Translations under genes and position numbers: made by a program
The notes under the pieces: generated by a model
Told to the model about the DNA's origin: nothing
The model's input: the letters and a program-made list of their open reading frames with translations, nothing else
Database searches by the model: none
Assembly: GCF_000743575.1 (NCBI RefSeq)
Contig: NZ_JQGC01000004.1
Span: forward strand, 62,001-126,000
Direction of reading: 5' to 3'
DNA length: 64,000 nucleotides
Source of the DNA: Devosia riboflavina
GTDB lineage: Bacteria; Pseudomonadota; Alphaproteobacteria; Rhizobiales; Devosiaceae
In this document: positions 61,583 to 64,000 of the stretch, one piece after another
Position numbering within the stretch: position 1 is the stretch's first letter
How the letters are laid out: each line of letters opens with the position of its first letter

Positions 61583-62770
61583 TCAATAGGGGTCGATGGC
61601 ATCGCGCAGGCCGTCACCCAGCGCGTTGAAGGCAAAGACGGTGATGAGCACGAAGATCACCGGCGAGAGGATCCACGGATAGGACCCGATCACCGAGAAC
61701 GTCCCCGTATCCTGCAGCATCAGGCCCCAGGAAATCAGCGGCGGCTTCACGGCAAAACCCAAAAACCCGAGGAAGCTTTCGAGCAGCACGACGCTCGGAA
61801 TAGCCAGCGTGATCGACACGATGATGTGGCTCAACACGTTGGGCAGGATATGGCGCGTAATGATGCGCCCATCCGAAGACCCCACGGCAATCGCCGCACG
61901 CACGTAGTCGATCCGCGCCAGCGACAGCGTCTTCGACCGCACTTCTCGACTAAGCTGCGCCCACCCCAACACCGCCATGACGAAGATCACGAATGTCAGG
62001 AATACATTGGACGGAGCCGTCACAGGAATGAGCGAAGTCAGCGCGAGATAGAGCGGCAATTGCGGGAACGCCAGGACGAACTCGACAAACCGCTGCACCC
62101 AGGCATCGAGCCGCCCGCCGATATAGCCCGAGGTAATCCCCACCAGCGTCCCGACAATCGTTGTCAGCGCCACCACCACAAGGGCAATCGTCAGCGAAAT
62201 CCGCGACCCGACAATACCGCGCGAGAGAATATCTCGCCCGAACTTGTCCGTGCCCAGGAGCTGGATCGGCCGCCCATCGGTCGAGCCGAAGAAGTGAATA
62301 TTGGAAGGGATGAACCACAGGAAGTAATAGGAATAACCCTCTACAAAAAACCCGGTCGGCGTCGGATTGTCGAGCACGGGCCCGGTCAGCGGCTGAAACG
62401 TCACCGGATCGAATTCGCCGGTGTCCCCAATCGGATAGACATGCGGGATCAGGCTGAAATTACCGGCCGAATCCTGAAAAGCGATCACATCGGGCGGCGC
62501 AAAAGGCAAGTTCGTTGCCTTCGGGTCCATCACTGCGAAGAAATCGGCAAAGATGGAAACAAAGAGCAGCAGGCCGACGAGAACGAGGCCAATCATGCCC
62601 ATGGTTGAGCGCCGGAACCGCCGCCACACCAGGCTCGCATAGGTCTCGTTGCCCGAGCCGTAGCGGGTCACGACCGGCGCGACATCGGCCTCTTCGGCCG
62701 GCGTCGGAGCCGGGCCACCGCCAACGTCGGTGGGCAGGGGAATGGAGGAATGCGTATCCACTTTGGTCAT
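61583..62770 (-). CDS. ABC importer permease 2 (DppC-type)
   Basis: A 395-residue permease: hydrophilic N-terminus of about 50 residues, first transmembrane helix MIGLVLVGLLLFVSIFADFF, a long periplasmic loop with LGTDKFGRDILSR, and the EAA loop VRAAIAVGSSDGRIITRHILPNVL. The DppC family is normally about 300 residues; the extra length is in the periplasmic loop. Its start overlaps the stop of the first permease as ATGA. Confidence 0.92.
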   Translation of the reverse strand: MTKVDTHSSIPLPTDVGGGPAPTPAEEADVAPVVTRYGSGNETYASLVWRRFRRSTMGMIGLVLVGLLLFVSIFADFFAVMDPKATNLPFAPPDVIAFQDSAGNFSLIPHVYPIGDTGEFDPVTFQPLTGPVLDNPTPTGFFVEGYSYYFLWFIPSNIHFFGSTDGRPIQLLGTDKFGRDILSRGIVGSRISLTIALVVVALTTIVGTLVGITSGYIGGRLDAWVQRFVEFVLAFPQLPLYLALTSLIPVTAPSNVFLTFVIFVMAVLGWAQLSREVRSKTLSLARIDYVRAAIAVGSSDGRIITRHILPNVLSHIIVSITLAIPSVVLLESFLGFLGFAVKPPLISWGLMLQDTGTFSVIGSYPWILSPVIFVLITVFAFNALGDGLRDAIDPY

Positions 62771-63777
62771 TCTGCCGATCCTCCCAGACGAATGCGCGGA
62801 TCGAGCGCGACGAGCAACAGGTCGGAAATGATGTTGCCGATGATGAGCGTGGTGGCGAGCACCAGCATGAACGAGGCGGTGACGAACACGTCGCCCACGG
62901 CCATGGAGCCGACAATGGCCGGCCCGACAGTCGCAAGCCCGAACACCACGGCAACTTCGATTTCACCGGTGAGCATATAGGGCAGCACCACGCCTTGATA
63001 GGCGATCAGCGGATGCAGCGCATTGGGCACGGCATGCTTCATGATCACGGCGCCTTCCGGCAGGCCCTTGGCCCGCGCGGTCTCGACATATTGGCTGTTG
63101 AGCACGTCGAGGAGGTTGGCGCGCATCACGCGCATATTGTAGGCGAGCCCGCCAAAGGTGGCGATGAAGATCACCGGCCAGACATGGTAGACGAGATCGA
63201 CGAACTTGCCCCAGCTCCAGGGCTGCCCGCCCCAACGGGCGGAAAAGAACATGCCCACTTCCTGGACGTTCATCTTGAACACCAGGACGTAGAGAATGAT
63301 GATCGCGAGCAGGAACCGCGGGATCGTCATGCCGAGGAACGAGATGATGCCGAGCAGCGTATCGGTCCAGGAATATTGACGGGTCGCCGCGACGATGCCG
63401 AGGCCGATGCCCAGCATCGAAGCCAGGATGTGACACACCAGCGCCAGCGCAATGGTGGCCGGCAGGCGTTCGGCGATCACATTGCCCACGGGCTTGTTGT
63501 AGTAGAGCGAGTGCCCGAAATCGAAACGGGTGACGATGCCGGTGATCCAACGGAAATACTGCACGATCAGCGGATCATTGAGCCCGTTGGCCTGGCGATA
63601 GGCCTCGGCCTGAATCTCGGCAAGGTCGGGCCGCACGCCGCCCTGGTTGATCAGCATGGAGCGGATATAGTCGGCATAGTCGCCGGGCGGCGCCTGGATG
63701 ATGGCGAAGGTCACAATGCTGAGCAGAAACAGCAATGGGATCGCGCCAAGCACACGCATCATAAGAAATCGAAGCAT
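62767..63777 (-). CDS. ABC importer permease 1 (DppB-type)
   Basis: A 336-residue six-helix permease of the DppB family: N-terminal FLMMRVLGAIPLLFLLSIVTFAI, then ETARAKGLPEGAVIMKHAVPNAL as EAA loop. Start ATG at 63777; GTG at 63789 is the alternative. Forms the membrane channel with the next permease. Confidence 0.93.
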   Translation of the reverse strand: MLRFLMMRVLGAIPLLFLLSIVTFAIIQAPPGDYADYIRSMLINQGGVRPDLAEIQAEAYRQANGLNDPLIVQYFRWITGIVTRFDFGHSLYYNKPVGNVIAERLPATIALALVCHILASMLGIGLGIVAATRQYSWTDTLLGIISFLGMTIPRFLLAIIILYVLVFKMNVQEVGMFFSARWGGQPWSWGKFVDLVYHVWPVIFIATFGGLAYNMRVMRANLLDVLNSQYVETARAKGLPEGAVIMKHAVPNALHPLIAYQGVVLPYMLTGEIEVAVVFGLATVGPAIVGSMAVGDVFVTASFMLVLATTLIIGNIISDLLLVALDPRIRLGGSAE

Positions 63778-63799
63778 GAACGGCCTCACTGGCTAGGGG

Positions 63800-63945
63800 C
63801 ACAACCCCTTCCCCCAACCCTCTCCCCGGAGGGCGAGGGGGCGGATCGCCGACAGAGCGCGATCCTGCCAAGGTCATTGAACGGATCCCCTACCCTTGCG
63901 TGGGAGGGGCCGGGGTGAGGGGCGGCTGGCCGCCCCTCGCTGCGT
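63800..63945. repeat. Intergenic hairpins between binding-protein and permease genes
   Basis: Contains CCTCTCCCCGGAGGGCGAGG, GGGGTGAGGGG, and a perfect hairpin GAGGGGCGG-CTGG-CCGCCCCTC at 63917-63938 just after the upstream gene's stop. Such hairpins often stabilise the 3' end of a binding-protein message. Confidence 0.65.
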
Positions 63946-63949
63946 CGGA

Positions 63950-64000
63950 TCAGGCCGGACCGGCACTGCCCGGAGCGCCAGGCAGCGTTTCCGGATGCAG
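63950..64000 (-). CDS. C-terminus of the ABC solute-binding protein (5' part outside window)
   Basis: The last 16 codons of a minus-strand frame reading into the window (ending PETLPGAPGSAGPA and a TGA at 63950-63952). Position in front of the two DppB/DppC-type permeases predicts a periplasmic binding protein. Too short to identify a family from itself. Confidence 0.6.
   Translation of the reverse strand: MHPETLPGAPGSAGPA

Noticed and set aside
62515-63918. 467-codon plus-strand frame opposite the importer permeases
   Set aside because: It is the shadow of two DppB/DppC-type permeases and ends in the intergenic repeats.

Overview
The window is GC-rich (roughly 63-65% by eye) chromosomal DNA of an alphaproteobacterium. 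Several things point to the Hyphomicrobiales, most probably Devosia or a close relative: pgsA-moaD-moaE, lgt-midA-pgeF and prs...rplY-pth neighbourhoods, a UvrB with a long N-terminal extension, many small exported SH3 proteins, an Omp25/31-type barrel, EcfG-like promoter motifs, and GTCATCCCCGC-type intergenic palindromes. This placement is inference from gene content, not from a marker gene. I saw no rRNA, tRNA or CRISPR array.

Layout. 1-13 kb: SH3/crystallin-like exported protein, thymidine kinase plus thioesterase, a palindromic repeat element, DUF2147 protein, drug/metabolite exporter, class V aminotransferase, LTXXQ periplasmic protein, a HAF-repeat autotransporter with a small exported partner, AraC regulator, second SH3 protein, PRC-barrel protein, and a PadR-HAAS-hydrolase operon. 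13-17 kb: a tandem HD-GYP protein and UvrB. 17.2-19.7 kb: an AT-richer accessory island with TcmP, a three-cysteine Gp37/Gp68-type protein and a winged-helix protein. 19.7-30 kb: small membrane and exported proteins, ferrochelatase, a DUF1007-NicO metal exporter fusion, LysR and MarR regulators, a third complete SH3 protein, the BrnT/BrnA toxin-antitoxin pair, and an EamA transporter. 30-40 kb: SDR-uvrC, YCII and PPOX proteins, an ABC-2 exporter, a DAHP synthase behind an aromatic-rich leader peptide and attenuator, pgsA-moaD-moaE, ParE/ParD. 40-50 kb: branched-chain aminotransferase and MarR, a start-less TPR-like reading frame, ybjN-proC, phosphoesterase-ubiK, Omp, an ABC importer pair without ATPase, lysozyme-inhibitor-like protein, MFS transporter. 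50-58 kb: lgt-midA-pgeF, prs, a YCII-YCII-ECF42 cassette, rplY, pth. 58-64 kb: a GH4 alpha-galactosidase with its oligopeptide-type ABC importer; the solute-binding protein gene runs off the right edge.

The best-supported regulatory discovery is the leader upstream of the DAHP synthase gene: a 24-codon peptide with Phe-Phe-Trp-Tyr-Phe-Ser-Tyr, a Rho-independent terminator, and a mutually exclusive antiterminator. The most likely under-described system is the TcmP/three-Cys/winged-helix island with two perfect palindromes in its divergent control region. Other good signals are a shared TTCAG-N6-TTCAG direct repeat upstream of three SH3 paralogues, a dispersed hairpin repeat whose two copies differ by compensatory changes, and a well-conserved coding frame with no usable start codon.

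Most neighbouring genes are packed with ATGA, GTGA or TGATG overlaps. Intergenic gaps are dominated by palindromic repeats and simple terminators.
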